Shown one piece after another: positions 42,357 through 50,098 of a stretch of 64,000 nucleotides of DNA; position 1 is the first letter of the stretch; every line of letters begins with the position of its first letter. Made by a program: the position numbers and the translations under genes. Source of the stretch: an uncultured Alphaproteobacteria bacterium (GTDB lineage: Bacteria; Pseudomonadota; Alphaproteobacteria; Geminicoccales; Geminicoccaceae); the NCBI GenBank assembly GCA_937995535.1, contig CALKJU010000083.1, positions 1-64,000 of the forward strand, given 5' to 3'. Under the pieces are notes generated by a model that saw nothing but the letters and a program-made list of their open reading frames with translations, did not search any database and was not told the DNA's origin.

Positions 42357-42799
42357 CGGGCCGTGCACCGATCGCGTTCCTGTTCGCGCTCGCGGCTAGT
42401 GCCGCCGATGCCGCGTCGCTCGGCTCCCCGCGGCTCGATTACGTCCTCAACTGTGCCGGCTGCCACGGCCTCGACGGCGCCGGCGTCCCGGCGAAGGGCG
42501 TGCCCCGCCTTCAAGGCAACATCGGCAAGCTGCTGCACCTGCCGGATGGCCGCGCGTTCGTCGTCCAGGCCCCCGGTGTGTCCAACTCCAGCCTCGGTCA
42601 CGCCGAGCTGGCGGATCTTCTCAACTGGCTGGTGGTCGAGATGGACCCGGCGCATCTGCCGCCGGATCTCGCGCCCTACACCGCCGGCGAGGTCGCGGAG
42701 CTGCGGCGGGCGCGGCGCAGCGAGTACTTGGCCCGTCGCGCCGAGCTTGCGGCGGCGCTCGCGGCGCGGGGGCTGCCGCTCGACGATCACGGCTCCTGA
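42353..42799 (+). CDS. Second periplasmic cytochrome c-like protein of the amine dehydrogenase operon
   Basis: This is a 148-residue exported protein with signal peptide and haem motif CAGCH (34-38), so only one haem. A canonical Met-Pro axial ligand motif is not seen; the only late Met is in VVEMDPAHLP. The C-terminal third is an Arg/Ala-rich helix. It is far too short and has too few CXXCH motifs to be the di-haem TTQ-forming enzyme MauG. Its ATG overlaps the previous stop (ATGA), and its end overlaps the convergent kinase gene by 13 bp. Confidence 0.82.
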   Translation: MTGRAPIAFLFALAASAADAASLGSPRLDYVLNCAGCHGLDGAGVPAKGVPRLQGNIGKLLHLPDGRAFVVQAPGVSNSSLGHAELADLLNWLVVEMDPAHLPPDLAPYTAGEVAELRRARRSEYLARRAELAAALAARGLPLDDHGS

Positions 42800-44274
42800 G
42801 AGCGGCGGAGGAAAAGCGGGCGGAGCCGCTCGTAGACCTCGCGATAGGACGCGTACAGCTCGGCATAGGTCGCGGCGTGCGCCGCGCCGGGTGCGACCGT
42901 CGCCGCCGGGCGCACGAAGCGGGCGATCGCGTCCCAGCCCTCGATGGCGCCGACACCGACCGCCGCCACATAGGCCGCGCCGAGGCAGGAGCCGGGGTGG
43001 CCATGCAGCAGCGTCACCGGCATGCCCAGGGCGTCGGCAGCGATGCGCATCCAGACGGCGCTGCGCGCGCCGCCATCGGAGGCGACCAGGCGGGTGACCG
43101 GATAGCCGATCTCGCGGGCGACCTCGAGGTGGTGACGGAAGCCCATGACGACGCTCTCAAGCAGCGCTCGCCAGACGTCGCCGGTGGTGTGATGCAGGCC
43201 CAGACCGGCGAGGACGCCGCGCGCTGTCGGGTCGTGCAGCGGTGTCTTCTCGCCGAGGAAGTAGGGCAGCGCCACGAGGCCGCGCGCCCCGGCCGGTGAC
43301 GCGGCGGCCAGGGTGTCGAGTGCCCTATGGTCGCGCCCACCCCCCAGCTCATGGACGAACCAGTTGAGCACCGCGCCCGACGCCGCCATGCAGCCGTTTG
43401 GCATGTACAGGCCCGGCACGATGTGCAGGTCGAGGAACAGGCGCGGGTCGGGGCGCGGCTCCGGGGTGGCGAGGAGGATGTCACCGGCGCCGCCGAACTT
43501 GAGCAGGCAGTCGCCCGGCGCGGTGATCCCGGCGACGAAGGCCGAGGCGATGTGATCGGCGCAGCCGGCGACCACCGGCGTGCCCGGGGCGAGGCCGGTG
43601 TGCGCCGCGGCCAGGGCGGTGAGGCCGCCGACCACCTCGTGCCCGTCGCGGACCCGCGGCAGGAGCGTGCGGTCGATGCCGCCCAGCGCCACGAGGTCGT
43701 CGGCGAGATCGCCCGTGGTGAGATCGTAGAATCCGGACTCGAGCGCCCAGTTGCGCTCGAGGGAACGCTCGCCGGTGAGCCGGCCGACGACGAAGTCGTA
43801 GGAGCCGCACAAGGTCCGCGCGCGGGCGAGTGCCGCCGGCTCGTGCGCCGCGAGCCAGCGCAGCTTGGTCGCGACAAGTTGCTGGTTGATGCCGTTGCCG
43901 GTGCGCGCGAGGAACGACGCCTCGTCGACCTCGCGGCGCAGCGCCGCCACCTCGGCGCCGACCCGCCCGTCCGACTGCTGGATGCTGCGCCGGACCGGCC
44001 GGCCGTCACGGTCGAGCAGCACGACCGCCGGCAGCATCCCGGTGACGCCGATCCCGGCCACCTCGGCCGGCGCGAGATGACTGTGCGCCAGCAGCTCCTG
44101 GCAGACCGCGCCGACATTGGCCCACCATTGCTCGGGATCCTCCTCGGCCCAGCCGGGCGAGGGCGAGTGCAGGTCGACCGGCTGCTCGGCCAGCGCCAGC
44201 GTGCGACCATCGGTGTCGATCAGGATCCCGATCGTCGAGGTGGTGCCGATGTCGAGGCCGAGGGTGACCGGCAT
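42787..44274 (-). CDS. FGGY-family carbohydrate kinase (xylulokinase-like)
   Basis: This is a 495-residue sugar kinase with the ASKHA fold: LGLDIGTTSTIGILID (phosphate 1), GVTGMLPAVVLLDRDG, GCADHIASAFVAGI, and LKFGGAGDILLAT, with the second-lobe FGGY region ending ESVVMGFRHHLEVAREIG and LVASDGGARSAVWMRIAADALGMPV. It resembles XylB-type kinases most, but the sugar specificity (xylulose, ribulose, erythritol, L-sugars) cannot be read. It lies 4 bp downstream of a BtpA-family gene and converges with the cytochrome gene. Probably a partner for the sugar importers in this window. Confidence 0.87.
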   Translation of the reverse strand: MPVTLGLDIGTTSTIGILIDTDGRTLALAEQPVDLHSPSPGWAEEDPEQWWANVGAVCQELLAHSHLAPAEVAGIGVTGMLPAVVLLDRDGRPVRRSIQQSDGRVGAEVAALRREVDEASFLARTGNGINQQLVATKLRWLAAHEPAALARARTLCGSYDFVVGRLTGERSLERNWALESGFYDLTTGDLADDLVALGGIDRTLLPRVRDGHEVVGGLTALAAAHTGLAPGTPVVAGCADHIASAFVAGITAPGDCLLKFGGAGDILLATPEPRPDPRLFLDLHIVPGLYMPNGCMAASGAVLNWFVHELGGGRDHRALDTLAAASPAGARGLVALPYFLGEKTPLHDPTARGVLAGLGLHHTTGDVWRALLESVVMGFRHHLEVAREIGYPVTRLVASDGGARSAVWMRIAADALGMPVTLLHGHPGSCLGAAYVAAVGVGAIEGWDAIARFVRPAATVAPGAAHAATYAELYASYREVYERLRPLFLRRSQEP

Positions 44275-44278
44275 GGCG

Positions 44279-45070
44279 TCACCGCAAGCTTCGCACCTTT
44301 TCCATGAAGCGGGCGACCCGCTCCGGATCGACCGGGGCCCAGGTGTCGCCGCCCTGCTTGAAGTGCGTGCCGACGACGCAGCCGTCGGCGTGGCGCAAGA
44401 TCGCCTCGACCGTGTCGATGCGCACGCCGGTGTTGGCGAAGACCGGCACGTCGACCGCCTCCTTGACCCTGGCGAGGTCGCTCACCTCGACACCCTGGCC
44501 GGTCATCGGCCCGGAGACGCAGATCACGTCGGCGAGCGAGGAGAACACCGCGCTCCGGGCCCGCTGCTCGATCGGCCGCGTGTCCAGCGACGCGGCGAAC
44601 TCGGCGTTGACGTTGTACAGCAGCGTCAGGTCGGGGCGGCCGAGGTCGGCGCGAAGGCGCAGCGCCGCCGCGCAACGCGGCACCCACAGGCCCATGTCGG
44701 AGGCGTAGACGCCGGTGAAGATCTCGCGGGCGAAGGCCGCGCCGGTGGCCACGGCGAGCGCCACGGTGGCGATCGGGTCCCAGAGATAGTTGACCCCGAA
44801 CGGCACGCGCAGCAGCGGCCGGAGCGCGGCCACGGCCGCGGCCATGGCCGCGAGGCCTTCGGGTGACGCCTGGAGCAGGTAGGGCCGGTCGCCCTCGTTG
44901 CCGAACATCACGGCGTCGACCCCGCCCGCCTGCAGCGCCTCGAGATCGCGCGCGGCATGATCGAGCACGGCCTGCATCCCGGCCGCACGGTCGTAGCCCG
45001 GCGCGCCCGGCAAGGGCGGGAAGTGGACCATCGCGACGATCGGCTTTCGCAGGCCCAGGAAGTCGTGCAT
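44279..45070 (-). CDS. BtpA/SgcQ family protein
   Basis: This is a 263-residue TIM-barrel protein: KPIVAMVHFPPLPGAPGYD at the N-terminus, AGGVDAVMFGNEGDRPY, and VFANTGVRIDTVEAILRHADGCVVGTHFKQGG, all characteristic of the BtpA family. One member (BtpA) is linked to photosystem I stability in cyanobacteria, and SgcQ is in an E. coli sugar operon; enzymatic function is unproven, with sugar-phosphate or pseudouridine-type chemistry proposed. It is four bases from the FGGY kinase gene, so it probably acts on a phosphorylated sugar. The ATG has GAGG at a good distance. Confidence 0.85.
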   Translation of the reverse strand: MHDFLGLRKPIVAMVHFPPLPGAPGYDRAAGMQAVLDHAARDLEALQAGGVDAVMFGNEGDRPYLLQASPEGLAAMAAAVAALRPLLRVPFGVNYLWDPIATVALAVATGAAFAREIFTGVYASDMGLWVPRCAAALRLRADLGRPDLTLLYNVNAEFAASLDTRPIEQRARSAVFSSLADVICVSGPMTGQGVEVSDLARVKEAVDVPVFANTGVRIDTVEAILRHADGCVVGTHFKQGGDTWAPVDPERVARFMEKVRSLR

Positions 45071-45162
45071 CGACGCCTCGCAAACGGGGGCTCACGCGGC
45101 GAGGCTAGCGGCGAACGGCGCCGGGCGCAGCTCTCATGGTGTGCGCCCGGCGCCGCGGCCGT

Positions 45163-46239
45163 TCAGGTAATCGCGATCGGGCAGCCGATCGAACCGGTGG
45201 CGCCCTTGATCGGCACCGGCGTGAACATGTAGACAAACTGATACTTTCCGGCGGCGATCAGCTCGTCGAAGATCAGGTTCTCATGGTTGACGATGCCGTG
45301 CTTGGTCTGCAGCTCGCCGTGCACCGGAAAGGCGACGCTCGGATCGGGATTGGGCACGACCTCGACCGCCCAGGTGTCGCCGCCGGTTAGCGCCAGATCC
45401 TTCTCGATCACCCAGCGAGCGACCTCCATGCCGATCCCCGGCTCGCCGCTGTTGTAGCGATCGTTGTTGACCTTCCACAGGCTGCCCCAGCCGGTGTGGA
45501 AGAAGACCGCGTCGCCGGTCTGGATGTCGCCCTCGCTCATGCCCTGTCGCGCGAGTGCGTCGCGGATGTCCTGGACGGTGATCTCCTGCCCGACATCCAT
45601 CATCCCGCCGCGCACGGCGGCGATGTCGAGAAGATGGCCCCGGGTCACGATCGGCTTCAGCTTCTCCGTGCCGAGCTTGGTGAGCCCGTAGGCGTTGCCG
45701 ATCTCCTGCTCGGTGAAGCCGTTGTAGTAGCGCATCTCGTTCTTGTCGCCGTCGGCGCCCATCTGGATGCCGATGTGGCCCAGCCCGTCGAACTGGGTGC
45801 CGACCTGGCCGATCTCTGTCGCCAGGAACTCGTCGTGGTAGATCAGCTTGTTCGCACCGAATGGGCCGCCGGTCGGCGTACCGGGGATGCGCAGCGCGAA
45901 GACACGCGCGCCGAAGAACGGAATGCCTGCCTCGTAGTCGCGGCCGAGCTTGAAGATCCGGCCGTCCTGGATGAGCTTGATCGCGTCGAGGACCTTCGCC
46001 GGGGTGATGTGGTTGGTCGAGCCGGCCTCGTCGTCGGCGCCCCATCGCGACGGCCACCAGGGCTGGTGCATGGATTCCTGCGCCGCGGCGCTCGATATCG
46101 GCGCCAGCGAGAACTTCCCGGCGACCGCGCCGGCGACCGCGCCGGTCACGGCCCCGGCGGCCTTGAACAGGCTGCGCCGGTCGGTGGCGACACGCGGCGC
46201 GCCGTCGGCCGGGCTCGCCGGCTCCTGCTCGTTGCTCAT
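45163..46239 (-). CDS. Tat-exported cyclase-family protein (kynurenine formamidase-like fold)
   Basis: This is a 358-residue protein of the cyclase superfamily (PF04199-type). A Tat signal (DRRSLFKAAGAVTGAVAG, about 20-37) leads to a periplasmic location. The metal site of classic members is HxGTHxDxxxH; here it reads QVGTQFDGLGH (Gln149 in place of a His), with Asp151 and His155 kept. The rest (TGDAVFFHTGWG, GIGMEVARWVIEKD) is typical. Classic relatives hydrolyse formyl- or cyclic amides. The start at 46239 has GGGAGG at 5 nt; a longer frame lacks support. It is divergent from the CobW-type gene and its upstream region contains a Zur-like box. Confidence 0.82.
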   Translation of the reverse strand: MSNEQEPASPADGAPRVATDRRSLFKAAGAVTGAVAGAVAGKFSLAPISSAAAQESMHQPWWPSRWGADDEAGSTNHITPAKVLDAIKLIQDGRIFKLGRDYEAGIPFFGARVFALRIPGTPTGGPFGANKLIYHDEFLATEIGQVGTQFDGLGHIGIQMGADGDKNEMRYYNGFTEQEIGNAYGLTKLGTEKLKPIVTRGHLLDIAAVRGGMMDVGQEITVQDIRDALARQGMSEGDIQTGDAVFFHTGWGSLWKVNNDRYNSGEPGIGMEVARWVIEKDLALTGGDTWAVEVVPNPDPSVAFPVHGELQTKHGIVNHENLIFDELIAAGKYQFVYMFTPVPIKGATGSIGCPIAIT

Positions 46240-46350
46240 TCGTTCCTCCCCAGATCTTTGCCAGGCGCTCACGCGACTGGCCACGCAAGTAAAAAGGAAA
46301 GTCATGGTCGGACGGCAACGCGTCGATGTCAATGTCGGGCGAGCCTGAGT

Positions 46351-46368
46351 GTAATGCTATAACATTTC
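46351..46368 (+). promoter_or_regulatory. Zur-like operator upstream of the CobW/COG0523 gene
   Basis: GTAATGCTATAACATTTC at 46351-46368 is an imperfect 18-bp palindrome (GTAATG..TATA..CATT), close to alphaproteobacterial Zur boxes such as GTAATGTTATANCATTAC (from memory). It contains TATAAC, a good -10 (46358-46363), so repression by blocking RNA polymerase is easy to picture. It lies 73 bp upstream of the CobW start and 112 bp upstream of the divergent cyclase start. Confidence 0.6.
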
Positions 46369-46440
46369 ATACCTCAGACGATTGCTCGACGGTGCCGGAT
46401 CGACTAGGGCCGTCCGCCAGGAGGTCGAAGGGAGGCAGCG

Positions 46441-47457
46441 ATGAGCTCCGGGGTGTTCGGACCGGACCGCGCGGGCGAACGCATCCCGGTCGCGGTCATC
46501 ACGGGCTACCTGGGCAGCGGTAAGACCACGCTGCTCAACCACCTGCTGCGCCAGCCGGCCATGGCCGACAGTGCCGTGATCGTCAACGAGCTGGGCGAGA
46601 TCGGGTTGGATCATCTGCTGGTCGAGCGGATCGACGGCGAGACCGTGTTGCTGCAGAGCGGCTGCATCTGCTGCACCGTGCGCAGCGACCTCGAGACGAG
46701 CCTGCGCGGCCTGCTCGCCAAGGCGCGCGCGGGAGCGATCCCGGCCTTCGCGAGGGTCCTGGTCGAGACCACCGGGATCGCCGACCCCGCCCCGATCTGC
46801 CAGCTCCTGTTGAACAATCCGCTGCTCACCCATTGGTTCGCGCTCGACGCGGTCGTGACGACGGTCGACGCGCTGCACGGCGAGCAGCAGCTTTGCGCGC
46901 GGGCCGAAGCGCGCAAGCAGGTGGCGCTCGCCGACCGTTTGTTGGTCACCAAGGGCGATCTCGTCGCCGGCGCGGAGCTCGATGCGCTCGACGACCACCT
47001 CGCCGCGCTCAACCCGATGGCACCACGGTTCCGCGTCGTGCAGGGCGAGATCACGGCCGAGCGGCTGCTCGGTGGGTCGACCGCAAACCCCGTCCGCCGG
47101 GTGGCGGAGCTGGCGGAGGTCGCGGCCGGCCATGCCCCCCATCATGCCCACGGCCACGCAATCGCGGCTCTCGCCTTCACCTTCGCGACGCCGCTCCCTT
47201 GGCCGCGGGTCCGGCGTTGGCTCGCCGCGCTACGCGCCCACCACGGCGAGCGCCTCCTGCGCGTCAAGGGCGTCCTCGATCTCGAGGGGGAGACGGCACC
47301 GGTCGTGGTCCATGGCGTTCACCACGTCTTCCATCCGCCGGTCCACCTCCCCGCCTGGCCCGACGGCGAGCGCCGCTCGCGCCTGGTCCTGATCACCGAC
47401 GGCCTGGACCGCGCGACGGTCGAGGCGCTGTGGGCGGAGAGCGCGGCGGAGGGATGA
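46441..47457 (+). CDS. COG0523/CobW-family GTP-dependent metal chaperone
   Basis: This is a 338-residue P-loop GTPase of the G3E family. Walker A is GYLGSGKTT (22-30), the metal motif GCICC lies at 74-78, and ETTGIADPAP, TKGD and a His-rich loop (GHAPHHAHGHA, about 228) follow, then the CobW C-terminal domain. Such proteins hand Zn, Co or Ni to client enzymes; those under Zur control are usually zinc chaperones used in zinc starvation. GGGAGG sits 5 nt before the ATG. The Zur-like box 73 bp upstream supports the zinc assignment. Confidence 0.87.
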   Translation: MSSGVFGPDRAGERIPVAVITGYLGSGKTTLLNHLLRQPAMADSAVIVNELGEIGLDHLLVERIDGETVLLQSGCICCTVRSDLETSLRGLLAKARAGAIPAFARVLVETTGIADPAPICQLLLNNPLLTHWFALDAVVTTVDALHGEQQLCARAEARKQVALADRLLVTKGDLVAGAELDALDDHLAALNPMAPRFRVVQGEITAERLLGGSTANPVRRVAELAEVAAGHAPHHAHGHAIAALAFTFATPLPWPRVRRWLAALRAHHGERLLRVKGVLDLEGETAPVVVHGVHHVFHPPVHLPAWPDGERRSRLVLITDGLDRATVEALWAESAAEG

Positions 47458-47481
47458 GGTGGTGGGCGAGGTGCGCCGCCG

Positions 47482-48501
47482 TCACGCCCGGGCCTCGCGC
47501 AGCTTCTGGGCGTAGACGTTGATGATCAGGGCCAGTAGCAGGATCAGGCCGCGGATCAGGATCTTCAGGAAACTGTCGATGTCGATGTGGTCGAGGCCGT
47601 TGTTGAGCACGCCGAGCACGAACAGCCCGAGGATCGTGTTGGGGATGCCGCCGCGGCCGCCGAACAGGCTGGTGCCGCCGACGACCACGGCGGCGATCGC
47701 ATCGAGCAGATAGTCGTCGAACTGGTTCTGCTGCGCCGAGCCGAAATAGGCGACGCCGAGCATCCCGGCCATGCCCGAACAGAAGGCCGAGATGACCAGC
47801 ACGGCAGCGATCACGAGCTTGACGTTGACGCCCGAGTATTCGGCCGCCTCGCGGTTGCCGCCGACCATGTACACGTAGCGCCCGAAGCGGGTGTAGGTGA
47901 GCACGAGGTGGCCGACGAGCAGGAACAGGGCCGCGACGACGACGATCGCCGGGAACGGACCGATCGTTCCGGCGCCGAGCCACTTCACCGCCGGCGGCAC
48001 GGCATAGGCGATCTGGCCGCGGACCAGGAGCGCGCAGATGCCGGCGGCGATCTGCAGCATGGCCAGCGTCATGATGAAGGACGGGATGCCGATCAGGGTG
48101 ACGCCGACTGCGGTCACCGCGCCCAAGGCGAGGCAGACGAGGATCGCCAGCACGATCGCCAGGAAGCCGGGCAACGGCACGTTGGCGATGGTCACGTACG
48201 CTTCCTGGAGGGTGAAGAAGGCGACCGCGATGCCGGTGGCGTTGGCGACGCTCGCCACCGACAGGTCGATCTCGGCGGTCAGGATGACGAAGGTCAGGCC
48301 GGTGGCGATGATCCCGGTGATGGCCACCTGACGGAGCACGTTCCAGAGGTTGTCGACCGTCGAGAAGGACGGCGCCATGGCGCTGAAGATGGCGATCAGG
48401 AACAGCAGCGTGACGAGCGGCGCGACATTGGTCAGGCGGGTCGCCAGCCAAGCGCCGGCACCCCGCCGACCGACGGCGGGCTCCGCGGCCTCGATCTTCA
48501 T
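47482..48501 (-). CDS. Ribose-type ABC transporter permease (RbsC family)
   Basis: This is a 339-residue inner-membrane permease with ATGLTFVILTAEIDLSVASVANATG and AIAAVVVGGTSLFGGRGGIPNT, the RbsC landmarks, and about nine helices. It is intact. It is the last gene of an importer operon whose ATPase and binding-protein genes both carry inactivating changes (see the next two entries), so it may have no function unless the others are read through or served by another system. Confidence 0.9.
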   Translation of the reverse strand: MKIEAAEPAVGRRGAGAWLATRLTNVAPLVTLLFLIAIFSAMAPSFSTVDNLWNVLRQVAITGIIATGLTFVILTAEIDLSVASVANATGIAVAFFTLQEAYVTIANVPLPGFLAIVLAILVCLALGAVTAVGVTLIGIPSFIMTLAMLQIAAGICALLVRGQIAYAVPPAVKWLGAGTIGPFPAIVVVAALFLLVGHLVLTYTRFGRYVYMVGGNREAAEYSGVNVKLVIAAVLVISAFCSGMAGMLGVAYFGSAQQNQFDDYLLDAIAAVVVGGTSLFGGRGGIPNTILGLFVLGVLNNGLDHIDIDSFLKILIRGLILLLALIINVYAQKLREARA

Positions 48502-48514
48502 GCGCCGTCCCGAC

Positions 48515-50057
48515 TCATGCGGCCGCCAGCAGGCGGTCCTTGCTCACCGGCTCGCCCTTGAACTCGCGGGTGATCTCACCCTTGCGCAGGACCAGGATGC
48601 GGTCCGCCATGGCGAGCACGGTCTCCGGCTCGGCCGAGGCGACGACCACGCCGATGCCCTGGTCCTTCAGCCCGGCGACGATCTGCACGACATCGTCCTT
48701 CGCCCCGACATCCATCCCCCGGGTCGGTTCGGCCAGCACCAGCACGCGCGGCAGATGGGTCAGCCAGCGGGCGAGCGCCACCTTCTGCTGGTTGCCGCCG
48801 GACAGCTTGCGCAGCTCCGGCTCGACCGAGAACGGGCGGATGCGTAGGCCGTCGACGTGGCGCTGGGCGATCCGCCGCTCCTCGCGCGGGCGCAGGAAGA
48901 GCCGCGAGATGCGCTCGAGGATACTGATCGAGATGTTCTTGTAGACCGGCTCGTGTGCGAACAGCATGGCCCGCCGGCTGTCCGGCACGAGCGCGATCCC
49001 GGCCCGCTTGGCGGCCGCGGTGTTGCGCAGCACGACCCTGCGCCCGGCGACCCGCAGCTCGCCGGCCCGCGGCCGCAGCTTGCCGACCAGCGCCCGGGCC
49101 AGCTCCATCTGGCCGGAGCCCATGAAGCCGTAGAGGCCCAGGACCTCGCCCGGGCGTAGCTCGAGGTCGATGGCGCGGAACGCGCCGGGCAGCGTCAGCC
49201 CGGACGCGGCGAGGACCGGCTCGCCGGCGCGTGGCGGCGGCAGTGCGATCTCCCCGGTAAGTGCCTCCTCGAGGCCCTCATGGCCGCGGCCGATCATGTG
49301 CTCGATCAGCCAGCGCTTGTCGACCACGGCGGTCGCGGACTGCGCGACCTTGCGGTTGTTGCGGAACACCGTGACGCGATCGGTGATCGCCAGCACGTCG
49401 TCGAGGAAGTGCGAGATGAAGACGAAGGTCGTTCCCTGCGCCTTGAGCCGGCGCAGCACTCCGAACAGGCGCTCGACCTCCGGGGCGGACAGCGCCGAGG
49501 TCGGCTCGTCGAGGATGATGATCCGCGCCCCGCTGAACAGCACCCGGCCGAGCTCGACGAGCTGCTGCAGGCCGACCGGCAGCCGCCCGGTCTCGGTGCG
49601 CGGATCGACGTCGATGCCGAGCGATACGAGATGCTCGCGCGCTTCGCGGGCCATCCGCCTCCAGGCGACGATGCCGCCGGGACCGACCGGCTGCACGCCG
49701 AGGAACACGTTCTCGGCCACCGAGAGGCTGGGGACGATCGAGAGCTCCTGATGAACCATGCCGATGCCGGCGGCGAGCGCGTCGCGCGCCGAGCGGAAGC
49801 GCACCGGGCGGCCGTCGAGGCGCATCTCTCCCTCGTACTCGGCGTGCACCCCGGCGATGATCTTCATCAGCGTCGACTTGCCGGCGCCGTTCTCCCCCAC
49901 CAGGCCATGGATCCAGGCCATGGATCTCGCCGCGGCGCAGGTCGAAGTCGACCTCGGCCAGCGCCGTCACGCCGCCGAAGGTCTTGCCGATGCCGCGCAT
50001 CTCGAGCAGCGGCGCCGCGCCGCCCTCGCGCGGACCCGGCGTAGCCGCGGCCGCCAT
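48515..50057 (-). pseudogene. Ribose-type ABC transporter ATP-binding protein, frameshifted by a 13-bp tandem duplication
   Basis: From ATG 50057 the protein begins normally (MRGIGKTFGGVTALAEVDF, then LRRGEIHGL) but after about residue 44 the frame breaks. A 13-bp unit is present twice in tandem at 49900-49912 and 49913-49925. Removing one unit gives a clean 509-residue RbsA-type protein (1530 bp): ...GEIHGLVGENGAGKST with Walker A, two signature motifs, and LSGGNQQKVALARW. As it stands, full-length protein cannot be made. The repeat itself contains an ATG (49921) that opens a 468-residue frame keeping Walker A but losing the A-loop region. In the second domain Walker B reads VLVLAEPTRGMD. 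Confidence 0.85.
49900..49925 (-). repeat. 13-bp tandem duplication inside the ATPase gene
   Basis: The unit ccaggccatggat (plus strand) occurs exactly twice, at 49900-49912 and 49913-49925. Thirteen is not a multiple of three, so it shifts the frame of the gene just before Walker A. This is a typical replication-slippage product, or an assembly error. Confidence 0.9.
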
Positions 50058-50098
50058 GTCCGCGGCCGCGGCCCGGGGCGGGAGCGCCGCCACCGCGC

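Noticed and set aside
42353-42799. Second cytochrome as a MauG homologue
   Set aside because: It has only one CXXCH and 148 residues; MauG is a di-haem protein of more than double that length.
49900-49925. Programmed ribosomal frameshifting at the ATPase break
   Set aside because: No slippery heptamer is seen, and the break is fully explained by an exact tandem duplication.
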